DNA of 64,000 nt from Purshia tridentata (GCA_003254885.1 QANT01001444.1:1-64000); one strand, 5' to 3'. Numbered from the stretch's first letter, positions 36,634-48,827 are shown. The notes: generated by a model not told the origin, from the letters alone. Program-made: numbers and translations.

Positions 36634-37349
36634 TCACATAATGGAGCATTTGGTCTCTGGACCCTTGGTCGGTGGTGGTGGCTGTGGTTGCGTTGGCCGC
36701 TTATAGTAATTAGTAGTGCAGTACTGATGGTGGTAGTGATGATCTGTTGTTCCATAGCTGCTTCTATTGATCTGATCATCATAATACACCCTACCATTAC
36801 CATGTCTGTAATTCGCAGCAGCTTTTGTGTTTTCTCTGTACAACTGAAGATGATATCCTGAATCAACTCTAAGCAGCTCTGCATGCTTCCCAGCTTTTGC
36901 TAATAACTTCAAAAGGGTGTTTGGATCCACTGTACCCGAAACATATGCGATTCCCGCTCGTGCATCAATGGTGTAAGATATTCCTAATAACCAAACTAAA
37001 TTCATTAAATGGAGAACAATTATCCTAATTAACGTAAAATTATCAAATTACTTCTACAAAATTAAAGAAACATTCATATATGGAAAAACATGCATGCACT
37101 AAGAATGTCATTGATCAAACAAGAAAAGAAAGTCATATATGCGTACCCTTGATACCCTTAAAAACCTTGATCATTGTCTTGTGCCATCCAGAGGAACTGG
37201 TATCCACTTTCAGTTCACAACTCTGCAAAACCATAATATATCAAAAGATCAAACATAACTATAAGTCTATAACCACCATTTAGGCAAAATGAAAAAAGGA
37301 AAAAACAAAGGAATATACTAACCATGAACCCATTATTGGAATCCGCCAT
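36634..37349 (-). CDS. HIPP-like heavy-metal-associated isoprenylated protein (copy 1)
   Basis: Three exons in transcript order: 37323-37349, 37147-37222, 36634-36983; 150 residues. An HMA-like ferredoxin fold covers about residues 10-75 (SCELKVDTSSSGWHKTM ... GTVDPNTLLKLLAKAGKHAELL). It is followed by a His/Tyr/Pro-rich tail and a C-terminal CSIM CaaX box for farnesylation. The metal-binding M-x-C-x-x-C loop is replaced by VDTSSSGWHKT, so copper or zinc binding by the usual cysteines is not expected; this is the degenerate HIPP/HPP class. Membrane attachment by the prenyl group is expected. Exon 1 encodes nine residues only. It is a tandem duplicate of the gene at 40580. The binding partner is unknown. 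Confidence 0.88.
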
Positions 37350-37526
37350 TGATCAGAAAAGTAGGGTTAGTAGCAACGAAAAACAATAGATTGCTCTGTC
37401 TTTCTGCAGAAACTCTACAATTGATTGTTTGCTCTGTCTCTGGTTCTTAGTCGCAAATGGGCTAACAAAAAAGCTCACAAAGGGTGTTTCAAATTTTTGG
37501 TCTAGGACAAAGCAAATGCTGGGTGT

Positions 37527-37534
37527 TTATATAG
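37527..37534 (-). promoter_or_regulatory. TATA box of HIPP copy 1
   Basis: The minus strand reads CTATATAAAC about 180 bases before the ATG. The same block, with the same spacing, is conserved in front of HIPP copy 2, which supports a functional promoter. Confidence 0.5.
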
Positions 37535-38849
37535 AAAAGTAAGGTCGGTTCTTTTGCAGATAAGGGGTGCGGTTTGTTTGGCATTTGCATTATGAAAATG
37601 GATCCTAACTAAACTAACCAATCAAACATTAAGTAAAAACATCAAACAAACACAATTCAACCATCATATCAAGCTATTAAGGTAAGTTTTATGGTATATT
37701 CTTTTTCTTATACCTCACGTGATTGAAGCAGAGGATTTTTGAGAATACAATTTTCCATTTGGAGAACAATTGATATGCAGAGTACAATCTCTGGGAAGAT
37801 TTCATGGCTAAAAAGTAGAATTGTAGTAATGGAAGTTTTCACAATTCTATGCAGTGCTACAAACTTACACCACCATTTGATCATGAAAATTAACGTATAT
37901 TCTGTTTCATTTCAAATGTTTGCAGTGCATAAACTAGCTCAATACCTGTCGATACACCATATGTATATAGAAGAAAAATCAGAAATCCATATTTTCGAAA
38001 GACAATTGGTAGGTTTAATATGGGAAAATGTTTAGATCTGTAATAATGGATAAGTTTTAATGAAATTTTTTTATATATTGATATTATCATTAATTTTGAT
38101 AGGATGATATTATTACTATTAAGTATTAACTATAGAAAAAGATCAAATATTGAGATTTGAGTAGGAACGTGAATGATTTGATTTATGGGGTATGTTATCC
38201 ACCTTTTCCGCCAACATCCTCTTTTATTATTCTCATTAATTTCACAATGTATTTTCATGATTAAAATTGTTCATTTTTTTTATTATCAATTATTGATACA
38301 TATTCTTCTTAACTAATATAGAGCAATATTGTGCAAAAAAAGAAGAAAAAAAGAACAATATCAAGAATAATTAACTAACATAATGGTTGCAAGTTGCAAC
38401 TTTATTTAAAAGAAGAAAATGAGGGAAGAGAAACGTATTTTATAAATAATGTATATTGAGACTCTCACGAGATGCACCAAGATTTCGAAATAAAATTTAA
38501 TTTTTGTAGGACAATCTTGGCTCTAATTTCATGAATCTACTTCCTATTTAATGTGGATCTTGTATTTATTGATTTCCCATGACAGAGAGAATGAGATTTT
38601 AGCCTAGTAAATACAGAGACAATGTGTTAGGCCAAGATTGCAAGAAGTAAGGGATTCTATGTAATCTTTTAGTTGGGTTATTAGAAAAACATTCTGAAAT
38701 CATTTTTTCAAAGCCTGGAACGACAAAAAATTTCTTTAGTTTAGTTTCCCAAGTGAGTCTCTCTCACCTCTATCTTCTCTCGTTTTGGTGTTTTTGTTTG
38801 TAGTTTCTACATTTCTTATCTACTTTACTCATTGTCACAGTAGCTAGGG

Positions 38850-38970
38850 TAGGCAAGCATTTGAATACTGCAAACCCCCACATCCCCAATGCCTCTCACA
38901 CCAATTGTAAGCTTGGAATGCGCATACAATTTCTTGATTTAGCTTCTAATTTTTGTGGGTTTTGTCCGGC
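38850..38970 (+). pseudogene. Relic of the At4g15970-like glycosyltransferase gene
   Basis: About 120 bases matching two separated parts of the gene at 42398-43230 fused together. One part has GCAAGCATTTGAATACTGCA and CACATCCCCAATGCCTC (compare 42590-42650). It is followed directly by GGAATGCGCATACAATTTCT (compare 43078-43100). The middle of the gene is missing. It is a remnant in the left duplication copy with no coding function. Confidence 0.7.
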
Positions 38971-39889
38971 AATTAAGAATAATAATAGTGATTAGTGAGG
39001 CTATACATGCAAAGGCATGATCTCAAGCTGCCACATTTAGTTCACTTGATCATATGATAACAATTCTGGATTCATTTCTTATATGTAGGGGGAATTCCAT
39101 TCTTTTCACAATTGCAAAATGACAAAATAAGAAAAAGTAAGAAACCTTGAATTCATCAAAAGTAGCTTCCAAATTTAAATAAGAATGAAGGCTACAGCCT
39201 TGAAATTCTTGAACTATTCTAGTGCTCCATAGATACACATGTCTTGCAAGTTGCAACGATACATGTATACCAAGTACAAATACACAACTTGGAGGCAGCA
39301 AAGTACATATACTTGGAGTCTTCTTGACTTTATCTATTATTTGAGGGGTACATCCAAAGTAAATATTCTTGTTCTGCTCATCTAAGCTAACTGAAGATTG
39401 CACCTTGGTCCATATATAGGTGGGGAAAAGCAGGCATCACAGCTAGCTGGTGCTATTTTGTATTTTCAACCTGTTTGATATCAAACATTTAGATGATAAA
39501 TTAGAAACTGTTTTCAACTTGTGTATTCCTGGTCATAAGAGACTTGACCAGTCAACAATCATTTCCAAGGGAGAGAACTAACCGATCATATTTTACACTG
39601 ATTCATAAAACAAAGGTACGACAGTACAGCAAAACTAACAGTTACATGTGTTGCATTAACTTTCTTCAGTTTTGCCTTACACAACCACCTTAAACTCAAA
39701 CATTTGATCTTATCTAGAAGAATGCATAAAGTTCAAATCTTGTTTTTCTCAACTTCAACATTTGAATCTTAATTCTCATTAAAATATTTGACTAAAGCTA
39801 CCGAACCATAATGAAAGATGAGAATAAACAATCTCTCTTTCCATGATTTCCTGTTTCCTCAATCTTCCAGCGACAAAAACAAAAACAAA

Positions 39890-39990
39890 AATAAAAAAAA
39901 GCTAAAGCCATACTGCTTTTGTTTTGCTTGGCAGCTTCATGTGTCCGTGCTTGTTCTCAACGTAACTCCTCCTCTAACCTTTCCATTTCT
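39890..39990 (-). pseudogene. Relic of the chloroplast bS21 exon
   Basis: Matches the 3' part of bS21 exon 1 at about 44765-44850. GCTTGGCAGCTTCATGTGTCC corresponds to GCTTAGCAGCATCACGTGTCC, followed by a GCTTGTTCTCAACGTAACTCC counterpart of the ENKQDEK region. It is a degenerate fragment in the left duplication copy with no second exon or transit peptide. Confidence 0.65.
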
Positions 39991-40579
39991 TATGAAAACG
40001 CATTATGGCAGCGGATCTAATTACTCGATGCCTGCATCAAATGACCTGCATTGGAATATAAACTTGAACATATAGAGATGATGACGGTTAATGAGATTCA
40101 TATCTTAGATTCAAAGCCTTACATATTAGGTTCTAAAAATTGTTTATACAAAGAGCACATAGGGCATCAGTATGCACAACCATGAAAAGCAAGTAATTGT
40201 ATCTCAACAAACAGAGTAGATTGAGAAGTAACGACAAATCCCCAAAAAAATAAGACAATTGAAATCCCATAACATAATTATATATAGGAAAAAGTCAATT
40301 ACAGTGCAAGTGTAAAGTCTTAAAAAACTTTAAGGAGTGCACTCAAACCCTGACTTCAAATATTTGACAAGTCCATTCAAAATTCTACATTCTCCATAAA
40401 TAGTCGGAGAATCACAAACCTAAACTCCTCAACATCTCCTAAATATTTGGAGAAGATGGGAAAAACAAAAAACCCTAACAAAAGCAGCAGGCATTACATA
40501 TATAGCCTGCATTCTGTTTCATAGAAATTAAAACACCAAGGCTATATAGATAGCATGGCATTTTAGTTTCATTAGCCAA

Positions 40580-41315
40580 TCACATAATGGAGCATTGCAT
40601 TTCTGGATCATAGAAAGGGTGAACCTCCGCCGGCGGTGGTGCCTGAGGAAAACCCCGTGGCGCCAGCGTTGGGTGCTGATAGTAATTATTAGGGTAGTAC
40701 TGATGATGGTAGGGATCTGTAATTCCATAGCTTCTGTTCTGATTATAATATCCATAGTCATGATCATAATAGCCCCCACCATGAGAAGTAGCATGTCCAT
40801 AATTGACAACAGGTTTTGCCCTGTAGAACTGATGATGAAATCCTGAATCAACCCTAAGCAGCTCTGCATGCTTCCCAGCTTTTGCTAATAACTTCAAAAG
40901 GGTGTTTGGATCCACCGTACCCGAAACATATGCAATTCCGGCTTGTGCATCAATGGTGTAAGATACTCCTAATATTAATCAAACTAAATTCATTAACTGA
41001 AAGATATATAAGCGTATCTTGGTATATATTCATTTGTAGCAAAACATGGTTACACCAGAAATGTCATTGATCAAAAAATGAAAGATATATAAGTAGCGTA
41101 CCCTTGATATTTTTCAAAACTTTGGTCATGGTGTTATGCCATCCAGAGGAACTGGTATCCAGTTTCAATTCACAACTCTGCAAAACCATAATTTATATAT
41201 CCAAAGATCAAATATAAGCACACACCATTTAGGCAAAATAAAAATAAGAGAGGCAAAGAAAATGAAAAAGTGGGATATAAATACTAACCATGAACCCATT
41301 ACTGGAATCTGCCAT
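40580..41315 (-). CDS. HIPP-like heavy-metal-associated isoprenylated protein (copy 2)
   Basis: Three exons in transcript order: 41289-41315, 41102-41177, 40580-40968; 163 residues. Same exon structure and same nine-residue first exon as copy 1. The HMA-like domain (SCELKLDTSSSGWHNTM ... PNTLLKLLAKAGKHAELL) is nearly identical to copy 1 up to about residue 80. The tail is longer and has diverged (Tyr/His/Asn-rich, ending DPEMQCSIM). The CaaX box CSIM for farnesylation is kept. The two-cysteine metal loop is absent, as in copy 1. The strongly conserved core beside a fast-changing tail suggests that both copies remain under selection as proteins. Confidence 0.88.
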
Positions 41316-42397
41316 TGGTCAGAAAAGTTGTGAGTAAGGAAAAATGTACAGTAGATTGCTCTGTCTTTCTGCAGGAACTCTAAGACTTGAACGATTGCTC
41401 TGCCTCGGAGTCTTTGTCGCAAATGGGTTAACCAAAAAGTGTCTGCTGATTAGTTCACAAAGGTGTTTCTTTCAAGTTTTTGGTTTAGAACAAAGTGAAT
41501 GCTGGGTGCTTATATAGAAAACTAAGGTCGGTTCTCTTGCAATGAGGAGGAGGGCAACATCTGTTTGGCAAATTGGCATTTGCGTTATGAAATGGTTATT
41601 ACCTAATTAACCATCCTTTAAAGAAAAAAAAAAAAACCAAACCAATCAAACACATTTCAACCTTGACCAATTTATTACGGCAAGTTTTATGGTGATTCAC
41701 ATCAATTGGTTTAGGTGATTATTGATCATTATGGAAAAAAAAAGTTTTGATTTTTTTTTTTGGGAGGAAGGAGAGAAACATATTTCCTAAAGCGAACAAT
41801 AAATTGAGAAATGTCACGAGATGCTCCAAGATTTCGAATACTTCAAAATGTAATGAATGCACTTCCTATTTTAAATCAATACAGTACTTATTACGGCTAT
41901 CTAACTTTCCATAACAGAGTGTGTCTTATAAACTTATTGCTCTTTATGCCAAGATTGCAAGAAACTAAGAAAGGATTCTCTCTATCTTTTTAGATTATTG
42001 TTAATTTGGTTTTATATATATATTGTGTCAAGATAATTTGGTTCTATATTGTGTGAGGAATTTCAATGCGGGAGTCCAGTATCCCCTCCATTGAATTACA
42101 AGTTTGGTATATCTTTCATCCAGAGATATGAAATATTGAAATTGATGAAGGCTCTATATTTTCCTTTATTAGCTTTTTCAGTACTGCTCTTATTATGCCT
42201 ACTACTTTTACACAATTCTTCTTAAAAAATTGGAGGGACCCACGAAACTTCGCTTCTCAAGTATCAACCGGTGAGCTTATTTTCTTATTTTCTCTTTCAT
42301 TAATCCGGATTTCCTTCCCATTCAATCAAATTAATCCGTATGTTTTGGAAATGTGGAAGTGAATTTGATTTGATATTTTTGGTGGTTTTGTTAGTAG
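41316..42397. other. Spacer between HIPP copy 2 and the glycosyltransferase-like pseudogene
   Basis: HIPP promoter and AT-rich sequence. The expected N-terminal exon (transmembrane anchor) of the glycosyltransferase family was looked for here and not recognised. Confidence 0.5.
41510..41517 (-). promoter_or_regulatory. TATA box of HIPP copy 2
   Basis: CTATATAAGC on the minus strand, about 195 bases before the ATG, in the block conserved with the copy 1 promoter. Confidence 0.5.
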
Positions 42398-43230
42398 AAT
42401 GCTGAACGCAAAGATTTGGTGGAAGTTTTGAGGAGAGCATCCATGCCAGACAGAACGATCATAGTGACCATTGTTGACGAAGCATGGACTGCTCCTGGCT
42501 CTGTCCTTGACCTCTTCCTAGTGAGCTTTCGGATCGGCCAAGGGACGAAGAGGCTCTTGAATCACTTGCTCATTGTCCCTGTTGGTACGCAAGCATTTCA
42601 ACACTGCAAGTCCCTACATCCCCATTGCCTCCAGCTCACACCAATTGGATCAAAACCTGCTACTATAAACCAACTTCTCAACCATGATCGGGAAGGAACT
42701 GACTTTCTAAAGAAGGTGCTTCAACTAGGTTACAATTTCGTTTTCACAGTAAGCTTTCTTGTTCCCTTTGATTATGGTTGAAATCAATTTAATCATGCTT
42801 GCAGATCTTTAAAACTGGAATTTAATTTCGCTGCAGGGGGTGGATGGTATGTGGTTTAGAAATCCAATTCCACATTTCAACAGCCTCTATGAAATCACAA
42901 TTCCATGTGATCTTGACTCGGAAAATGGAAGCAACAAACAAGGTAGGGGACTATTTTATGTGAAATCGACCGAAATATCAGTCGACTTCTTCAGATACTT
43001 GAAATTGGTAGGAGTTCTACACCCCAATGATCATCTTGGAACTCTCTGTGAGATTATAACACAAGCGGAGATTACTGGAATGCGAATACAATTTCTTGAC
43101 ACATGGTGGATTTTGTCAGCCAACTACCAAAAATAGGGAGCTGTTTATACCTTGCAACCAAACTGCTGTGAAAATTTTGGAAGTAAGGTCCACGATCTCA
43201 AGCTTGTCCTAGATGATTGGAGCAACGTCA
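42398..43230 (+). pseudogene. Decayed nucleotide-diphospho-sugar transferase (At4g15970/GT77-like)
   Basis: Two recognisable exons, 42398-42748 and 42837 to about 43230, joined by a GT-AG intron. Family features are VLRRASMPDRTIIVTIVDEAW, then GSVLDLFL, then LLNHLLIV, then FRNPIPHFNS and, near the end, KVHDLKLVLDDW. The catalytic D-x-D region that normally reads TDVDVMW is FTGVDGMW, losing the first Asp. After RIQFLDT the frame shifts: GGFCQPTTKNRE is in another frame, and the frame used before returns at VYTLQPNCCENFG after an in-frame stop (near 43133). No N-terminal membrane anchor exon is visible. Family members are Golgi glycosyltransferases; this copy is very likely inactive. An intact relative presumably exists elsewhere in the genome. 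Confidence 0.8.
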
Positions 43231-44188
43231 CAAAAAAATCATCGAAGAATAGTTTGGGGCCATTGCCGTCCCGGAGAGCCCCAGACAAATGCATTGGATA
43301 AATATTTGCTTATAGCTGCTACATTCATTTCACTTGAGTTGTAGATTCAACTTCAATTCTTATATGCAGGGAATTGTAATATTTTTACAATTTCCAAGGG
43401 AAATGGTGAATCTTTATCCAGTATTTCACCTTATAATTAATTTCCTTGTAGTGATGATTCTCCATAGTAGTAGGTATCAATTATTGTATACAGGATATTA
43501 TGGTCCAGCTTCCTATATTTTTTAAAGATGAGACAAATAAAAAGTGAGAAACCTTAATATTCATCAAAAGTAGCATCCAAATATAATTAAGAATGAAGGC
43601 TACAGCCTTGAATTTTTTGAACTATTCTAGTGCTCCATACATGTTTTCACATCCCATGGATTCCTAGTAATGCAGAACTTGGAAACAGCAACAGAGTCTT
43701 CTTGAGTTCATTTATTACTTAACTGGTGTATCCAAAGTACATATTTCTGCTGCTCATCTCAGCTATCCAAATTAATCCCTTTTCTTCGGTTACCTTACCT
43801 CCCCATAACTTCCAACCAACTAGTATGGCTTAAGACCAAAAAGAGTTAAGAATGAAAAGAAAGGCATGCAATGGAAATCCAAAATTGATCACCACCCAAT
43901 ATTGATCCCCTATTCCTTCTATTCAGTAAGGAAGAAGGAATGATTTACAGTTCACTCTGTTTAGAAATTAAATCTCTCCTCATGTGTCTGGTGGATAAAC
44001 TCAGAGCATTTAAAGTGCCCTCATAAAGAAGCAAGAATGAGAATTCATAACTTTTTAAAAGCAGAATATAGAATGGATTATGCAAAAGAAGTCAATCGAA
44101 GAATAACTGAACGCAACTTACATGGACCAAAAGCCTCTATAAATCAAGGGTAAATATTCCTACAAATCAAGGGCTGGGTATCATGTGA
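43231..44188. other. Spacer and 3' region of the bS21 gene
   Basis: Homologous in part to 39010-39410. No supported gene. Confidence 0.55.
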
Positions 44189-45194
44189 TCAATAGGGTAT
44201 GGCTCCTTGAGGTAGATCCCAGTTATCTTCGTCATCATCGCTCTTCTTGTTTACAGGGGCTTCCAGCTTGTTCGGTGGCAGATTTCTTTGAAAGGGACGC
44301 CTACTGGTAAATGAAATGAGCATTCAACATTCATTTTCAAGGGAGAGAACTAACCAAAAGAATTCATTCAAGTGATTTGCAAGTCACATGTCATACAGAC
44401 AGAAAGATATGATAGCACTATAGTAACACATTTCACATTGATTCATAAAACACAGGTATGACATAATCCAGCAAAACTAACAGTTACAAAAGTATGTGTA
44501 ATGTGTTGCATTAAGTTTTTCAGTTTTGCCTCAACCACCTTAAACTCAAGCATTTGTTCTTATCTACAATGCATAAAGTTCCAATCTTGTTTTCCTCGAT
44601 TTCAAATGTTGAACATTTGAATCTTAATTCACATTAAACTATTTAGCTAAAGGTACCAAACGATCATAAATATGAGAATAAACAATTCCTCTTCAATTTT
44701 TCATGTTTCTTCAATTTTCCCAGCAGCAAAAAACATAGAAAAGGAAAAGTAAAGCAGCAAGAGGCAGACCTTCTTTTGTTCCGCTTAGCAGCATCACGTG
44801 TCCTGCGCTTCTTCTCGTCCTGCTTGTTCTCAAAGTATCTCCTCCTCTTGGTTTCTTGAATAACACCGGCCCTCATGACCTCTCTGCGGAACCTGTTGAG
44901 CAGCCTCTCCTCGGACTCGTTGTCGTCCACAATCACCTGCACATTGTACGCCGACTTGAAGAAGAGGGTGTTGGCATAAGCCAAAGAGGGACATATCACT
45001 GAGTCTAAAGAAGAAGAAGAATAAAAGGGACCAGCAGTAGAGCTACCCTCTTGGGCCACCAGTGGGACGAACCCGTCTCTGGGCTTATGGGTCTGTGAAA
45101 GATGGAGCTGGGGTGGTGGGGTTTTGGGTTGCGGAAGTGGCTTTGAGGGCATGAGGAAGGAGAACAAGTTGCAGAGAGAGGATGAGGCAGCCAT
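44189..45194 (-). CDS. GHS1: Chloroplast 30S ribosomal protein bS21 precursor (GHS1-like)
   Basis: Two exons in transcript order: 44770-45194 and 44189-44303; 179 residues. The Ser/Pro-rich start (MAASSSLCNLFSFL) is a chloroplast transit peptide of about 60 residues. The mature part has the bS21 core YNVQVIVDDNESEERLLNRF, then RREVMRAGVIQE and a highly basic stretch (KRRRYFENKQDEKKRRTRDAAKR). A plant-specific C-terminus ends DNWDLPQGAIPY. bS21 sits near the mRNA exit of the small subunit and helps translation initiation. The Arabidopsis orthologue GHS1 (At3g27160) is needed for plastid translation, and its mutant is glucose hypersensitive. The position next to the F-box gene matches Arabidopsis. 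The start is the first ATG in frame (45194). Confidence 0.92.
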
Positions 45195-48100
45195 GGATGA
45201 CTTTGGGGATTGGTGTGGTGTGGTGTGCACCTTCGGATTTTCGTGTTATCTATTTTTCTTTTTCTTTTTTTTGCTTTTTTTTGGTTTTGTTTTTGTTTCT
45301 GGAAAGAACTTAGAAGTGGTCCAGGTGGGTTTGAGTGTGGAATTGGGTCAGGTTTGAAAAGATTTGGGTTTTTTCAATAAGCTGGACTGTAAGTCCTTGA
45401 TAGACTTCAGATTTGGGCCGAAGTTATTGTCTCAGATTGGGTTGACATGAGAGGCCCAATTCATGAAAGTATGTTTGGGAGTTTACGTGGATATCAGAGG
45501 TAGGGTCCACTTTATCATATACAAATACACCGAATAATTTTTGTTCCTTGTCTACTTTCTATACCCCACAAAAATTTTCTCGAATATTTTTTTCTTTCTG
45601 TAATGAAATTATGAAAACTACTTTATGGAATTCCTGTCGAGCATATATGCTTAAAGCGGTGGTATACTCATACTGGTATGTGAGTTTTAAAAGCCTTTAA
45701 AAATTTGAGGAACAAAATGAAATAATGAAAGCTAGTATGGTGCCAATGCCCTTGCTGTGGTGAAGCTGCATTTAATGAAATGACTATAGTCTATTCCCAT
45801 CAAAATTCCCAATCAGCCTCCCAGTTAACGTATAGACTATAGATGAGTTGATGTTTGATGTTGAAGTTGAAGTTGAAGTTGAAGTTGAAGTTGACGTTGA
45901 TGTTGATGTTGATGTTTCTCATTTTCTAATGATTGGCATAATATGGATTGTGGTGGCCACGTTATAGGAATAGGCTAGGTGCTCTCCGAAAGCAACATCC
46001 AACGGTTGCATTTCAAAGAGACATCCAGGCATTATATATGCGCTGAGGTAAATGCTGAGCTCCTCCATATCTAATGTGTTTCGTAAACATCCATAGATTC
46101 ATGAATGTGAATTAATTCCAAAAGCATTCTCATCGATTATATATATTTTCATCTCTCAAATTTCAAGCACAAGATGCCACGTCAATCCACAATTTTCGGT
46201 AAATGAAACTTATTATTTTGATGTTAACATAGTAAACCAATTAAAAGAGGAATTAGTGTGTTAATAACTTAATACGAAGAACTGGGTTCCTGGGTATGGC
46301 TTTCCTTTTCATGCTTTCCACCAAATCCATGGGCTGAAAGCTGATTAAGCTTCCCCACGCTATGCGATTATGACTGTGATACTTGATTATTATAATACTA
46401 AGTATATAATTATATATCAGAGATCGACGAAAGGCAAATCCATGACACTAATCAGTGGAGAGACAACATAAAACCTCTGATTAAAGAATGCACATTTACC
46501 GCAAAAAAAGAACACTTGAAAGAAAGCATTAATAAATATGCAATGGTTGGTGACCTTTAATAAACTATTAGATGGGACACTCTTAATTAGCTTTATCGAT
46601 ATTCTTGATCAGTACCATCTGAGTAGGACTGATGTAATGGTCCTAGAAATAGTCATACTATATTTCAATGTTCTTCTTGGGTTTCGAAGTGCAAAGTTTA
46701 ATTTTTATCTGTGGCTCATTGATCTAGACCTACTCCAAAGTAGTTAATAGCCCAATAAATAATATAAGTAGTGCAATTGACAATAAAAAACACAGGCTAA
46801 AAGAATGATTATGGAGAGCACATCAGCAGCACATATATAGATTTCAAAGATACGATTAGTCCTTGATTTGGTAAATTATGTTAATGATTAATGACTTGTG
46901 TGATAAAGACAGCTTCTTGGTCTCAAATTTTTCATTGCATGTCCCATTTACCAGTTTAATTTAAGTATCTACATTGACTCAAAAAGTAGTTTATTCCACT
47001 CCATTTTTACACTAGTACATTTTTAGAAGTACATGAAACTATTTGGAGTCCAAATAACAATCTCTTGCAAACTAGTTGGGCTTTCTTGTGTTAGTTTGGG
47101 CCATTTATTTGTCCTGAAATTATATGGGCCTTATGTTTTGATTTCCTTTTTTTTTGGGCTGGATAAGTGCAGACCTTTGGTTTGCCAATGTTTATATTAA
47201 TTTCATTATTAATAGAGTAAATGAAAACAATGATCTTTGAACTTTACTTTAGTTTTAGTGTTATTTTGGTTCACGCATATGTTTTTTGAATTTTATAATC
47301 TACAAATTTTCACTCATATATTACTTAAGTTCATTATGTCATTAAAGTTACATTGCACTAATGCACTCAGTTGATTGATAACAAATCCTTATTCAAAAAC
47401 TTGATTGCTAACGAAATCTAACTGCATGGACTTAATCGAAATAAATTAAACTATAGAGATCCAACTGAAAAACAATGTAAAATAGAGGGAGCAATTTTAT
47501 CGTCTTTCCAAAATAGAAACGACTCCGGAGTGCCGCTGGCGTTCCTACTTCCTACTCATGAAGTAAAGAAAAAAACAAACAAACAAGAAAACACCCACTT
47601 CGATCCAAAAAAAAAAACACCCACACAAGTGACACAACACACACACACTCTCTCTCTCTCTCTCTCCAAAATGTTGGTGGTGGCAGTGCGGTTGCTTTGA
47701 TGGTGGTGACATTAAAATAAATATTGTTGGCATATTATAATCGTGCATCAAGGGGCTTACTAAACTAAGCTTTAAGCCCGGCAAGTGGGGAGTCTTCAAG
47801 TTGAAGCATTTGTTGAATCTTCATTGGCACCGCACATGTAGCACTAGTACTTGTACAACGCTACTTCCTCTTCTACTCTCATCAATCTATGTGCCTTAAT
47901 GGCATCCCTTCTTCCATTCCATTTGCTTCAAACGCTTGGTTTTCTTCTATTGCCACCTCCCATCGCAAAGTTTAAGCCTTAGAGACTTTGGGAGACCACC
48001 TTTTCTCTGTCTTCGATCTTTTCTTCTTCTTCCTCTTGTTCTTCGTCTTCTTTCATTTCATTTCGTATTCAGTTATTCTATAACCCGGGTCTTTACTTCT

Positions 48101-48827
48101 GTACTTTGACTTTGACTCCCTGGTACCCACCCTCTCTCTCTCTCTCTTTCTATTTTATATTTATCATATTTCATTGGCTATGATCTCTCTGCATTTGTGT
48201 TTTTTAATTTCTGTTTAATTATTTGCATTTTCCTCAACTTAAAGTACTTTTCGTGTGTATTACTTGTCTTTTGGATATTAATAAAAATGCAGCGTAATAT
48301 TGTTTCTCTACTTAAAATTCTCATCTGGGTAATTATGATAATATAATATTACTTCATGTATATGTAGTTATCTTCTTAGTCGTTTGATCTGTTTTTCATA
48401 TAGGTAACTATAGTATCTGTTTGTAAGGCAGTTTTCTTTCAGTCCAATTTTGAACTTTTATCTATTCGAAGCATAAAAATGATTGGTTGGTCTCATTTTC
48501 TTATATGTGAATTTGCTTATATTTCTAAACACCCCAAAAAGAAGAGTTTGTCTGGCCTTAGAGAATCAGATTCCTTCCTTGAGAAAATTCTTGTCAAAGT
48601 GTTGTTTTTCGTCTAATTAAGTCTTTATCAACCCATTTGCATTGTTGTCGTCTCTCTCTCTCCATCTTTTGGTCCTGTCATTTGAGTTGTATCGCTTTCT
48701 TATTCATTTATTTATTGATGATATGATAAGTGCATATGGTATAGCAATTGCTGATCCTTTCTTGGATTTTATTTTTTTAGCTTTCTGACATCTCAGAGAA
48801 TTTGAAGGCTTGCAGGGTTCCTAATCA
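45195..48827. other. Intergenic DNA and 5' leader of the F-box gene
   Basis: No supported gene. It includes a GTTGAA/GTTGAT minisatellite (45858-45915), a CA/CT run (about 47640-47667) and a probable untranslated first exon of the F-box gene. A plausible leader intron runs from a donor near 48121 (CTG|GTACCC) to an acceptor at about 48815 (TTGCAG|GGTTCC). Confidence 0.5.
45858..45915. repeat. Hexamer minisatellite GTTGAA / GTTGAT
   Basis: About nine units of GTTGAA changing to GTTGAC and GTTGAT. Simple-sequence array, no coding frame attached. Confidence 0.85.

Larger units (their letters stand above)
36400..39990. repeat. Left copy of a tandem segmental duplication (HIPP, GT relic, bS21 relic)
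   Basis: Blocks along this segment match, in the same order and orientation, blocks of 40370-44860: the HIPP gene with its promoter, a sequence around 38460-38540 matching 41790-41850, the glycosyltransferase relic at 38850, 39120-39410 matching 43540-43760, and 39560-39985 matching 44340-44840. Only the HIPP gene remains intact in this copy. Confidence 0.8.
37350..40579. other. Non-coding part of the left duplication copy
   Basis: HIPP 1 promoter, then AT-rich sequence with the two gene relics listed separately, then the 3' region of HIPP 2 from about 40370. No intact gene. Confidence 0.6.
40370..44860. repeat. Right copy of the tandem segmental duplication
   Basis: Contains HIPP copy 2, the longer glycosyltransferase-like pseudogene and, at its right end, the beginning of the homology inside the intact bS21 gene. 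Homology to 36400-39990 is patchy, with insertions and deletions, so the duplication is not very recent. Confidence 0.8.

Noticed and set aside
39050-39403. 117-residue minus-strand open frame in the left duplication copy
   Set aside because: The corresponding sequence in the right copy (43500-43760) does not keep the frame, so it is not a conserved gene.
45124-45357. Plus-strand frame over the bS21 start
   Set aside because: Antisense to the bS21 transit-peptide exon and runs into a T-rich tract.
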